Assembly: GCF_035975855.1 (NCBI RefSeq)
Contig: NZ_CP109055.1
Coordinates: 6,200,001 to 6,264,000, forward strand
Source: Streptomyces sp. NBC_01304
GTDB taxonomy: Bacteria; Actinomycetota; Actinomycetes; Streptomycetales; Streptomycetaceae
Length of the DNA: 64,000 bases
Direction: 5' to 3'
The notes under the pieces are model-generated. The model did not search any database. It was given only the letters and a program-made list of their open reading frames with translations, and was not told the DNA's origin. This document shows positions 41,828-49,577 of this stretch, one piece after another (position 1 is the first letter of the stretch; each line of letters begins with the position of its first letter). Both the position numbers and the translations under genes were made by a program.

Positions 41828-42487
41828 TCAGCGACGCCCCTCGCGCCCGCAGGCATAGGCGAGCGGGCTGAGGAGCTCCTCCGCGTCCGGCAGCCACCGG
41901 TTGGCAGGCGTGGGCCGCCGGGCCCACTGCACAGCGCCATGGGGCCCGAACCGGGTCGGAGGCGCGGCGACCCAGTCGCCCTCACCCAGCGCCCGCAGGT
42001 CGATCGAAGCCGGGGGCCACCCCGACTTGCGTACCAGATCGGGCACCTTCGCAGTCGCCCCCGGCAGCACGAAGAACTGCATCCGGCGATTCGGCGTCAG
42101 AGTCACCGGCCCGAGCGTGAGCTCCATCCGCTCCATCCGGGCAAGCGCCAGGAACCCCGCCGTCTCCGGGACGTCGAGCGCGTCGAAGGTGCGGCCGGTC
42201 GGCAGCAGGATCGAGGCCTTGGGCTGTTTCGACCACAGGCGGCGGGCCACCGTCGCGCTCCCCGTCGACTGGGTCGCCCAGTCCTCGCGGGCCGGGTGCG
42301 CACCGGACAGGGCGCAGGAGACGTCGCCGCAGGAGCAGCGCTCCACGCCCTCGGACGCCTCCAGCCAGGTGCCGGGGAACACGTCCCAGTGGCGTTCCTC
42401 CGCGTACCGCACCGCGGTGTCGAGCAGCTGTTCTCCGCGCTGCTTGGGGATCTGCGCGGCTCCTGTGCCTGTGATGGTCTCTTCCAC
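41828..42487 (-). CDS. Bifunctional DNA primase/polymerase (prim-pol) domain protein
   Basis: About 219 residues from GTG 42487 (MEETITGTGAAQIPKQRGEQ); a GTG eight codons further upstream is also possible. The AEP-type fold is suggested by LLDTAVRYAEERHWDVFPGTWLEASEG, a small Cys cluster CSCGDVSCALSGAHPA, ILLPTGRTFDALDVPE (the aspartates expected at the metal site) and WVAAPPTRFGPHGAVQW. Related stand-alone proteins are chromosomal in Streptomyces and of unknown role; activity as a primase has not been shown to my knowledge. No replication genes adjoin, so a conserved housekeeping or repair role is more likely than a plasmid function. Confidence 0.83.
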   Translation of the reverse strand: MEETITGTGAAQIPKQRGEQLLDTAVRYAEERHWDVFPGTWLEASEGVERCSCGDVSCALSGAHPAREDWATQSTGSATVARRLWSKQPKASILLPTGRTFDALDVPETAGFLALARMERMELTLGPVTLTPNRRMQFFVLPGATAKVPDLVRKSGWPPASIDLRALGEGDWVAAPPTRFGPHGAVQWARRPTPANRWLPDAEELLSPLAYACGREGRR

Positions 42488-42857
42488 GATGAACTCAACT
42501 CCCGCCGCCACCTCGGGTTACGGGGGCGCACCGCGCAGGTCAGGCGCATCGATCCTGCATCCGGGGCGCATGGGTGCACGGGCGGGGGCGCGCATGCGGA
42601 TCTGCCGCGGGGGATGGGTAGCCAGCTGGGTGGGATCGACAACCGGCAGCAATGCAGGAGTAACCCGGGCAGGGGCCCGGTTTGCCGACAGTTGACGTTA
42701 AGTCATGTGGTTCGACCTGAATTTATGTGAATCCCGCATATTTCGTCATGCCTTGGCGCATTCCTGGGCATTGATCATCGGGACGCTTCCTCATCGGGAG
42801 GCTTCTCCACCGAGTTCTTCTCATCGAGTTCTTCTCGGCGCACACAGGGGGTACGCC
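42488..42857. other. Divergent intergenic region
   Basis: 370 bases between the prim-pol gene and the HTH/TPR regulator. The middle (42680-42760) is clearly richer in A/T than its surroundings (GACGTTAAGTCATGTGG, CTGAATTTATGTGAATC), as expected of promoters. Near the regulator, CATCGGGA(C/G)GCTTC and GAGTTCTTCTC are each repeated in tandem (42777-42802, 42812-42836), possible operator or slippage repeats. No gene seen. Confidence 0.5.
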
Positions 42858-44246
42858 ATGGCCGCCAGGCCTCTCGTCGCGCGGCAGCCGAACGAACGGC
42901 TGCAGGCTCTCATTCAGGAAGCCGGCTGTTCCAACGCCGGTCTGGCCCGCAGGGTCAACATGTGCGGCGCCGAGCACGGGCTCGACCTGCGCTACGACAA
43001 GACCTCCGTGGCCCGCTGGCTGCGCGGACAGCAGCCGCGGGGACGGGCCCCGGCGATCATCGCGGAGGCGCTCGGCCGCAAGCTGGGCCGGACCGTGACG
43101 ATCGACGAGATCGGCATGGCGAACGGCAAGAACCTCGCCTCGGGCGTGGGCCTGCAGTTCTCGCCCACCGTGCTCGGCGCGATCGAGCAGGTCTGCGAGT
43201 TGTGGCGCAGCGACGTGGGGCGCCGGGACTTCCTCTCCGGTTCCTCGGTGGCCGCGTCCGCCCTCGTCGAGCCGAGCCGGGACTGGCTGATCTCGGCGAT
43301 GGACTCGCAGGTGGCGCGGGCGGCCGGGCCCCGGGTCGGCACGGCGGACGTGCAGGCCGTGCGGGCGATGACGGAAGCGCTGACGCAGCTCGACCACCAA
43401 TTCGGCAGCGGGCACGTGCGCCCGGTCGTCGTGCACTACCTCAACTCCGTCGTGTCCGGGCTGCTCGCGGGCTCCTACCGGGAGGCGGTCGGGCGGGAAC
43501 TCTTCGCCGCCGTCGCACGGTTGACGGAACTCGCGGGCTACATGGCCGTGGACACCGGGCAGCCCGGGCTCGCCCAGCGCTACTACATCCAGGCGCTGCG
43601 GCTCGCGCAGGCCGCGGGAGACCGGGGCTACGGCGGGTACGTACTGGCCGCGTCCATGAGCCACTTGGCGGCGCAGCTCGGCAACCCGCGCGAGATCGCG
43701 CAGCTGGCGCGGGCCGCGCAGGAGGGGGCGCGCGGGCGGGTCACGCCGCGGGCCGAGGCGATGTTCTACGCCGCCGAAGCGCGCGGACACGCGCTGATGG
43801 GGGACGCCAGGGCGACCCAGACCGTGGCCGGGCGGGCGCACGCCGCGATGGACCGGGCGGGCTCGACCGCCGAGTCCGGGGACGACCCGGTGTGGATCAA
43901 GCACTTCGACCACGCCTATCTGGCCGACGAGTTGGCGCACTGCCACCGCGACCTGGGCAACGCGGAGGCGGCGGCACGTACCGCGCAAGAGTCCCTCGAC
44001 GGGCACCCCGAGACGCGGGCCAGGCGGCGGGCGATCGGCCTGGTGCTGCTCGCCACGGCGCAGGTGCAGCAGCGCGAGGTGGAGCAGGCCTGCAACACCG
44101 GGACCCGCGCCGTGGAGCTGCTCGGGACGTTGCGGTCGAACCGGGGCGCGGAGTACCTGGAGGACTTCCAGCAGCGGCTCGAGCCGTACCGGGACGAGCC
44201 GGTGGTAAGGGAGTTCGGGGCCCGGATGGAGATGCAGGCGGCCTGA
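42858..44246 (+). CDS. HTH plus TPR-like regulator (NsdA/NsdB-like)
   Basis: 462 residues from ATG 42858. The N-terminal ~85 residues form a helix-turn-helix-like unit (NERLQALIQEAGCSNAGLARRVNMCGAEHGLDLRYDKTSVARWLRGQQPRG). The rest is helical repeats of TPR type (AVARLTELAGYMAVDTGQPGLAQRYYIQALRLAQAAGDRGYGGYVLAASMSHLAAQLG, DELAHCHRDLGNAEAAARTAQESL). This layout is shared by Streptomyces proteins that restrain sporulation and antibiotic production (NsdA/NsdB type); equivalence is by architecture only. It is followed by a clear terminator, so is monocistronic. Confidence 0.82.
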   Translation: MAARPLVARQPNERLQALIQEAGCSNAGLARRVNMCGAEHGLDLRYDKTSVARWLRGQQPRGRAPAIIAEALGRKLGRTVTIDEIGMANGKNLASGVGLQFSPTVLGAIEQVCELWRSDVGRRDFLSGSSVAASALVEPSRDWLISAMDSQVARAAGPRVGTADVQAVRAMTEALTQLDHQFGSGHVRPVVVHYLNSVVSGLLAGSYREAVGRELFAAVARLTELAGYMAVDTGQPGLAQRYYIQALRLAQAAGDRGYGGYVLAASMSHLAAQLGNPREIAQLARAAQEGARGRVTPRAEAMFYAAEARGHALMGDARATQTVAGRAHAAMDRAGSTAESGDDPVWIKHFDHAYLADELAHCHRDLGNAEAAARTAQESLDGHPETRARRRAIGLVLLATAQVQQREVEQACNTGTRAVELLGTLRSNRGAEYLEDFQQRLEPYRDEPVVREFGARMEMQAA

Positions 44247-44270
44247 GGGATGCGGGCCGCGTGAGGGGGT

Positions 44271-44298
44271 GTGTGCGGGGTGTGAGTGCCCCGCACAC
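44271..44298 (+). terminator. Terminator of the HTH/TPR regulator gene
   Basis: Perfect 10-bp stem GTGTGCGGGG / CCCCGCACAC with loop TGTGAGTG, starting 24 bases after the stop codon. Confidence 0.75.
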
Positions 44299-44476
44299 AG
44301 CTGTGTCCGGGGTGCGGACGTGGCGTGAGAAGCGTCATAACCCGGCAGTAAGCAGCGTATGTGCGACCGCTCTTGTTACATGAGGGGCAGGGGGCCGGAG
44401 CTGCGTGGCAACGTGCTCGGGAGACCCGGTAGCGTGAACCGACGATTTCCTAGGTCCCCCATTGGTAGGAGTCCCG

Positions 44477-46111
44477 GTGACGCAGAGCGGACAGGGCGAC
44501 GAGCCGCAGCTTCCGGCGGCGCGGCCCGCGCACGAAGGTGTCGTGCTGCCCGCTGACGGCAGCGGCCCGGTGCTGCCCGGCACGTACGCCGACCCGGCCG
44601 GCGTGCCCGCCGAGGGTTCGCCCTGGGGCCAGCCGTGGGGACCCGAGTCGGCCCAGGCCCAGGCTCACGGACAGGCGCAGGCGCAGGCCCAGGCGCCCTC
44701 ACAGCCGCAGGGCTGGGGGCAGCAGCCGGGACAGGGCTGGGGCCAGGCGCCGCAGCCGCCCGCACAGTCGCCGGTCCAGCAGCCGCCCGGTCAGTCGCCG
44801 GTTCAGGGGTACGCGCCCGAGCAGCCGGTACAGCAGGGGTACGCGCCCGAGCAGCCGGCGCCGCAGGGGTACGCGCTGCCGCCCCAGCAGCCGGTCGCCG
44901 GATCGTTGCCGCCCCTCCAGGCGCCCGCGCCGCTCCCGCCCGTCCAGCAGCCCGTCGCGCCGCTCCCGCCGGCCGGGGCCGACGCGGAGGCGACCCAGCT
45001 CATACCGCCGGTCGGGCATCCGGCGCATCCCGGGAATGCATCGCATCCCGGAAATTCGCCGTATGCAGGTGATTCCGGTCATGCAGCGCCTTACGGGCAA
45101 TCCGCGCAAGGTGCCCAACTGCCGGGCGCCCTGCCCCCGGAGGCACCGGCCGACTCCACCCAGTTCCTCGGCCGGGTGCAGCCGCAGCCGCCGCAGCAGC
45201 AGGCGCAGCCGCGCGTCGACCCCGATGTCGAGGCCACGCAGTACATCGCGCCGGTGCCGTCCCAGCCGGCCGGGGCCCCCTTCGGGATCCGGCCCGGTGC
45301 GCCCGGCGACCGGCAGCCGCCCGCCGAGTTCGACAGCCTCTTCCGCAGCGAGCCCGCAGCGAGCGCCCCGGACTCCACGCAGCAGATGCCCCGCTTCCAG
45401 GACGCGCCCCCGCAGCAGCCGTACGTGACCCACCGGGACCCGGCGCCGTACGACGACGGAGACGACCGCGGCGGCCGGCGGCGCAGCGGCTCGAAGGTCC
45501 CGCTGCTCGCCGCGCTCGGCGTCGGCATCGTGGTGATCGGCGTGGGCGCGGGCGCCCTGCTCGGCCTCGGTGGTGGCGGCGACGACAAGGGCGACGACCC
45601 GCAGCCCGCCTCGGCCACCCAGGACGGCGGTGCCAAGCCGTCCCCGTCCGCCGACCCGGTGAAGGAGCAGGCCGTCGCGCTGGACAAGCTGCTCGCGGAC
45701 AGCAACAACAGCCGTGCCTCGGTCATCAGCTCCGTCGAGAACATCAAGAAGTGCGCCAACCTCCCCCAGGCGGCCACCGATCTGCGCGCCGCGGCCGACC
45801 AGCGGGGCGACCTGGTCACCCGCCTCGGCGAGCTCTCCGTCGACAAGCTCCCCCGGCACGCGGAGCTGACCCAGGCCCTCAACAAGGCCTGGAAGGCGTC
45901 CGCTTCGGCCGACAACCACTACGCGGCGTGGGCCGACCAGGTCGCCGGCAAGAAGGGCTGCCACAAGGGCACTGCCCGCACCACGCCGCAGACCGGCGCG
46001 GGCAACCGCGCGAGCGGCGACGCCAGCAAGTTCAAGCAGCAGGCGGTGCCGCTGTGGAACGACATCGCGCGGGCGCACGGGCTCAAGACGCGCGTGCAGA
46101 CCGAGCTCTGA
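44477..46111 (+). CDS. Pro/Gln-rich single-pass membrane protein
   Basis: 544 residues from GTG 44477 (AGGAG upstream). Residues 1-~330 are a disordered Gln/Pro/Ala-rich cytoplasmic region with repeated QGYAPEQPVQ-type units (three copies near residues 105-140) and four spaced DST/EATQ motifs (ADAEATQLI, DSTQFLG, DVEATQYIA, DSTQQMPRF) that look like FHA-binding Thr sites. One transmembrane helix (about 340-366) is followed by an extracellular ~175-residue domain with two cysteines (KKCANLP, KKGCHKG). The threonine motifs suggest phosphorylation by a Ser/Thr kinase, but no kinase is adjacent. Function unknown. Confidence 0.8.
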   Translation: MTQSGQGDEPQLPAARPAHEGVVLPADGSGPVLPGTYADPAGVPAEGSPWGQPWGPESAQAQAHGQAQAQAQAPSQPQGWGQQPGQGWGQAPQPPAQSPVQQPPGQSPVQGYAPEQPVQQGYAPEQPAPQGYALPPQQPVAGSLPPLQAPAPLPPVQQPVAPLPPAGADAEATQLIPPVGHPAHPGNASHPGNSPYAGDSGHAAPYGQSAQGAQLPGALPPEAPADSTQFLGRVQPQPPQQQAQPRVDPDVEATQYIAPVPSQPAGAPFGIRPGAPGDRQPPAEFDSLFRSEPAASAPDSTQQMPRFQDAPPQQPYVTHRDPAPYDDGDDRGGRRRSGSKVPLLAALGVGIVVIGVGAGALLGLGGGGDDKGDDPQPASATQDGGAKPSPSADPVKEQAVALDKLLADSNNSRASVISSVENIKKCANLPQAATDLRAAADQRGDLVTRLGELSVDKLPRHAELTQALNKAWKASASADNHYAAWADQVAGKKGCHKGTARTTPQTGAGNRASGDASKFKQQAVPLWNDIARAHGLKTRVQTEL

Positions 46112-46134
46112 GGGCGTAAGGCCAACCGCCGGAG

Positions 46135-47481
46135 TCAGTTGGCCTGCTCCAGGATCGGCGACACATCCACCGAATCCTGGCCCGCGTCCGCCGCGACGAG
46201 GCGCCCGTCGCGCACCACCTGGAAGGTGACGTGGGCGTTGACCAGGCGCGGCAGGTCGCGGGCCGCGATGGTGTCCTCGTACCGCCAACTCAGCGGCGGG
46301 GTGAGGCCGCCCGTCTCCACCCGCAGGCCGTCGTCGAGCGCGCGGGCGAGCGTGCTGCCCGTGACCTCGCCGTCGCCGAGCGACTCGACGGTCTTCTTCA
46401 GGACGGTGTACGCGATCCACGTCGTCTGCACGCCCGCGTTGGTGATCTCGATCCGGGTGTCGCCGAAGGCGTGCTCCTTGATGACCTTGCGCAGCGGGTC
46501 CCAGCGGTGGTCGCTGATCACCGGATACCAGCCGGTGACCCAAGCCCCTTCGTACGGACCGGATTTGCCGCCCGTGCGGTCGATCAGCGACTGGTCGACG
46601 CTGCCGAGCACCGAGGAGATCCGGACCTTCTGGTAGTCCTCCTGGGTGCGCCGGAAGGAGTCGAAGAACGTGTCCGTACGATCCCCGAGCGCGGCCGTGA
46701 CGCAGCCCTCCCGCGCCCGCTGCGCGGCTCCCGCCCGGCCGAGCGTGGTGGCCAGGGACTTGTCGGCGCCCACCTTCGTGAGGGCCTGTTCGGCCTGCGA
46801 GGTGAAGTCGGTGGCCTCCTCGGCGGCCAGGATGTCGGCGGCCGGCGGCCGACGGGACGCGGCGAGGCTGGTGTTGAGGAGCTCGGGCAGGGTGTCGCCG
46901 GCGATCGAGTCGGGGCGGATCAGGGCGACGCGCTTGCAGTGGGCGGCGAGCTGCCGGCCGTTGCCGGCCATGAGCGCGGGCTGGCCGCCGTTGACGGGGT
47001 ACGAGAGCGAGCTGGCGAACTCCTTGTCGGTGACGCCGTAGCCGCCGATGTAGGGGATGCCTGCTGCCTCGAGCGGGGTGAGGAAGGCGCGGGAGTGCTG
47101 GCTGTACGAGCCGACGACGGCGACGACGCCCTCGTCGACCGCGCGGCGTGCGCACTCCGCGGCGCCCACGGTGTCGTTGTGGTCGTTGCAGGTGAGGACC
47201 TTGAGCTCGCGGCCGTTGATGCCGCCGTTGGCGTTGACCCAGCGGGCGTAGGCCTGCGCCATGGCGGGCACGCCCGGCACATTGGTGGCGCGGGTCTTCT
47301 CCGGGGCCCAGGTCATGACCACGACGGGTTCCCTGGAACCCCCCGTGGCACCAGGGAGCACGCCGCAGCCGACTGTCAGGGACGTACACACCGCGAGGGT
47401 GGCCGCTGCGTACGCGGCTGTCTTCTTCTGATTCCTTCGCGGGCGGGGAGGCAAGGTGCGTCGCCGGGCAGTCATGGACAT
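46135..47481 (-). CDS. Branched-chain-amino-acid-type ABC substrate-binding lipoprotein
   Basis: 448 residues from ATG 47481 (or 47475). Signal peptide with lipobox LTVGC, Cys39. The mature part is a type I periplasmic-binding fold (VVVMTWAPEKTRATNVPGVPAMAQAYARWVNANGGINGRELKVLTCNDHNDTVGAAECARRAVDEGVVAVVGSYSQHS), the Peripla_BP_6 family that includes LivJ. No permease or ATPase gene is nearby, so it is an orphan receptor that may serve a distant transporter or act as a sensor. Convergent with the preceding membrane-protein gene, 23 bases apart; divergent from the next gene. Confidence 0.87.
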   Translation of the reverse strand: MSMTARRRTLPPRPRRNQKKTAAYAAATLAVCTSLTVGCGVLPGATGGSREPVVVMTWAPEKTRATNVPGVPAMAQAYARWVNANGGINGRELKVLTCNDHNDTVGAAECARRAVDEGVVAVVGSYSQHSRAFLTPLEAAGIPYIGGYGVTDKEFASSLSYPVNGGQPALMAGNGRQLAAHCKRVALIRPDSIAGDTLPELLNTSLAASRRPPAADILAAEEATDFTSQAEQALTKVGADKSLATTLGRAGAAQRAREGCVTAALGDRTDTFFDSFRRTQEDYQKVRISSVLGSVDQSLIDRTGGKSGPYEGAWVTGWYPVISDHRWDPLRKVIKEHAFGDTRIEITNAGVQTTWIAYTVLKKTVESLGDGEVTGSTLARALDDGLRVETGGLTPPLSWRYEDTIAARDLPRLVNAHVTFQVVRDGRLVAADAGQDSVDVSPILEQAN

Positions 47482-47623
47482 GCACGATTGCGCCCCTTCC
47501 CCAACCTTTGAGTGATCCCTCCTCAACAGCGGGTGACCTGAAGGTGAATTACGGGGGTCGTGCGGGCCGTGCGCCACGGGGGCCGTGAGGACCACTCGTT
47601 CCGGGAACGTACGATCGATAACC

Positions 47624-48118
47624 GTGCAAAGCTCGGAGAAGTCTTCCCGTCGCGGCCGTCGCTCCTCCACCATGGGCGGCATGCCTCTGAACGACATGCC
47701 TTGGTGGCGCTGGCGCAGCAACGTGCGCTCGGCGCTGCACATGCTCTCCGACCCCGACTTCCAGCGGGACGTCTGGCTGGCAGGTGCGGACGGGTACGGG
47801 GACGTCACCGACGCGGTCTACCGCCTCGTCGAGGACACCTGGCTGGACAACTGGTCGGCCGAGAAATACGTCGGCACGATCTTCCGCGACTCGCAGGAAG
47901 CTGCGCTGGTCGACACCGCCGTCCTGCGCGTCCTGCGGATCATGCACCAGGTGGGCCCGGACGCTCCCGTCTCCGCGTACATGGAGCATCACGCCTGGCT
48001 GGAGGCCGTTCGTGCGGCCCGGGACGCGCATGTGCGGCTCGCGGTGAGCGACGGTGACGACCCGGACGCGGAGCCGAAGACCCTCGAGGTGCTGCGGATC
48101 CTCACGCGGGCGGCCTGA
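47624..48118 (+). CDS. Conserved hypothetical protein
   Basis: 164 residues from GTG 47624, or 148 from ATG 47672. Apart from a basic Ser/Arg-rich head it is a compact, mostly helical, acidic protein (WWRWRSNVRSALHMLSDPDFQRDVWLAGADGYGDVTDAVYRLVEDTWLDNWSAEKYVG). The WW and the Trp/Asp-rich centre are distinctive, but I do not recognise a family; it resembles small SCP1.201-like immunity/regulatory proteins only in size. No signal peptide or membrane segment. It lies 61 bases before purU on the same strand and may be co-transcribed. Confidence 0.7.
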   Translation: MQSSEKSSRRGRRSSTMGGMPLNDMPWWRWRSNVRSALHMLSDPDFQRDVWLAGADGYGDVTDAVYRLVEDTWLDNWSAEKYVGTIFRDSQEAALVDTAVLRVLRIMHQVGPDAPVSAYMEHHAWLEAVRAARDAHVRLAVSDGDDPDAEPKTLEVLRILTRAA

Positions 48119-48179
48119 GGCCTTCCGCTCCGCGGAACGGTTCGCGGTGGCCCCGGTGACGTATGGGATCCTGCAAGGC

Positions 48180-49052
48180 ATGAACGCCGCCCCAGTCTCC
48201 GCTGCCGAGCAGTACGTCCTCACCCTCTCCTGCCCCGACAAGCAGGGGATCGTGCACGCCGTCTCGTCGTACCTCTTCATGACGGGCTGCAACATCGAGG
48301 ACAGCCAGCAGTTCGGCGACCACGACACGGGCCTGTTCTTCATGCGCGTCCACTTCTCCGCGGAGAGCCCGGTGACCGTGGAGAAGCTGCGCGCCAGCTT
48401 CGCCGCGGTCGGCGACTCCTTCCAGATGGACTGGCAGATCCACCGCCCCACGGAGCGGATGCGGATCGTGCTGATGGTGTCGAAGTTCGGGCACTGCCTG
48501 AACGACCTGCTCTTCCGCGCCCGGACGGGGGCGCTGCCGGTCGAGATCGCGGCCGTCGTGTCCAACCACACGGACTTCGCCGAGCTCGTCGGCTCGTACG
48601 ACATCCCCTTCCACCACATCCCGGTGACGAGGGAGAACAAGTCACAGGCCGAGGCGGAGCTGCTCGATCTTGTACGGGCGTCCGACGTCGAGCTGGTCGT
48701 CCTGGCCCGCTACATGCAGGTCCTCTCGGACGACCTGTGCAAGCAGCTGTCGGGCCGGATCATCAACATCCACCACTCCTTCCTCCCCTCCTTCAAGGGC
48801 GCCAAGCCCTACCACCAGGCGCACGCCCGCGGAGTGAAGCTGATCGGCGCGACGGCCCACTACGTGACGGCCGACCTCGACGAGGGCCCGATCATCGAGC
48901 AGGAGGTCGAGCGCGTCGGCCACGAGGTGACGCCGGAGCAGCTGGTCGCGATCGGCCGCGACGTGGAGTGCCAGGCGCTGGCCCGAGCGGTGAAGTGGCA
49001 CAGCGAGCACCGCGTGCTCCTGAACGGGCGTCGGACGGTCGTGTTCGCGTAG
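48180..49052 (+). CDS. purU: Formyltetrahydrofolate deformylase
   Basis: 290 residues from ATG 48180. N-terminal ACT domain (YVLTLSCPDKQGIVHAVSSYLFMTGCNIEDSQQF) and C-terminal formyl-transferase-type hydrolase with the catalytic Asn-His-Asp set: IINIHHSFLPSFKGAKPYHQAH and TAHYVTADLDEGPIIEQ. It splits 10-formyltetrahydrofolate to formate and tetrahydrofolate, balancing one-carbon pools; the ACT domain binds glycine or methionine in characterised members. Upstream gene is the small hypothetical protein; downstream is a 500-base repeat-rich gap. Confidence 0.95.
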   Translation: MNAAPVSAAEQYVLTLSCPDKQGIVHAVSSYLFMTGCNIEDSQQFGDHDTGLFFMRVHFSAESPVTVEKLRASFAAVGDSFQMDWQIHRPTERMRIVLMVSKFGHCLNDLLFRARTGALPVEIAAVVSNHTDFAELVGSYDIPFHHIPVTRENKSQAEAELLDLVRASDVELVVLARYMQVLSDDLCKQLSGRIINIHHSFLPSFKGAKPYHQAHARGVKLIGATAHYVTADLDEGPIIEQEVERVGHEVTPEQLVAIGRDVECQALARAVKWHSEHRVLLNGRRTVVFA

Positions 49053-49087
49053 GGCTGGTGCTGGTGCTGGTGCTGGCGCTGGTGCGG

Positions 49088-49171
49088 GGCTGGGCGAGGT
49101 AGGGCGAGCGGGCGGGGCCGGGCTAGCGGGGCTGGGCGAGGTAGGGCGAGCGGGCGGGGCCGGGCTAGCGG
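49088..49171. repeat. 42-bp tandem repeat, two copies
   Basis: Two head-to-tail copies of a 42-bp unit beginning GGCTGGGCGAGGTAGGGCGA and ending CCGGGCTAGCGG, preceded by GCTGGT(G) triplet-like repeats just after the purU stop. Confidence 0.85.
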
Positions 49172-49225
49172 GGCCGGGCGGTGGCGTTCGGCGGGGCGAG
49201 AGGGGCTGGGCGGGGCCGAGAGGTG

Positions 49226-49296
49226 CCAAGTGAGGCGAAAGGGGCACATTCGCGCCCGATTTGACCCGATTCCGATGCCCCTTTCGCCTCACTTGG
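49226..49296. repeat. 71-bp palindromic element B (pairs with 37168-37232)
   Basis: Perfect 21-bp arms: CCAAGTGAGGCGAAAGGGGC plus A at 49226-49246, complement at 49276-49296. The 29-base centre contains CCCGATTTGACCCGATTCC, the same core as element A with C to A at one position. Arms also align with those of A (AGTG-GGGG/AGGC-GAAA-GGG). Confidence 0.88.
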
Positions 49297-49577
49297 TGGT
49301 GGGTGCGGGGCTCTGGGGTGGTGGAGGTGGCTCCGGTCCTCCGGTTGCGGCTCCCGGTCGGGGCCCTGCGGCTCCCGGCCCGGCCTCCGGTCCTCGCTCC
49401 GGCCTCCGGTTGCGGCTCCCGGCCCGCCCTCCGGCTCCCGGCCCGCCCTCCGGCTCCCGGCCCGGCTCCGACCCTCCGGCTGAGGCCCCCGGCTCTCCGG
49501 GTCCCCGCTCCGACTCCCCGTCCCCCGTCCCGCTCCGACTCCCCGCCTCGTCCCGCCCCGACTCCCCGCCCCCCCGC
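49297..49577. repeat. Degenerate GC-rich tandem repeat beside palindrome B
   Basis: Imperfect copies of CGGCTCCCGGCCCGCCCTC, in places exact for two rounds (about 49427-49468), with no credible gene. The arrangement palindrome-then-minisatellite, ending at the stop of a minus-strand gene, is the same as at 37168-37513. Confidence 0.8.
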
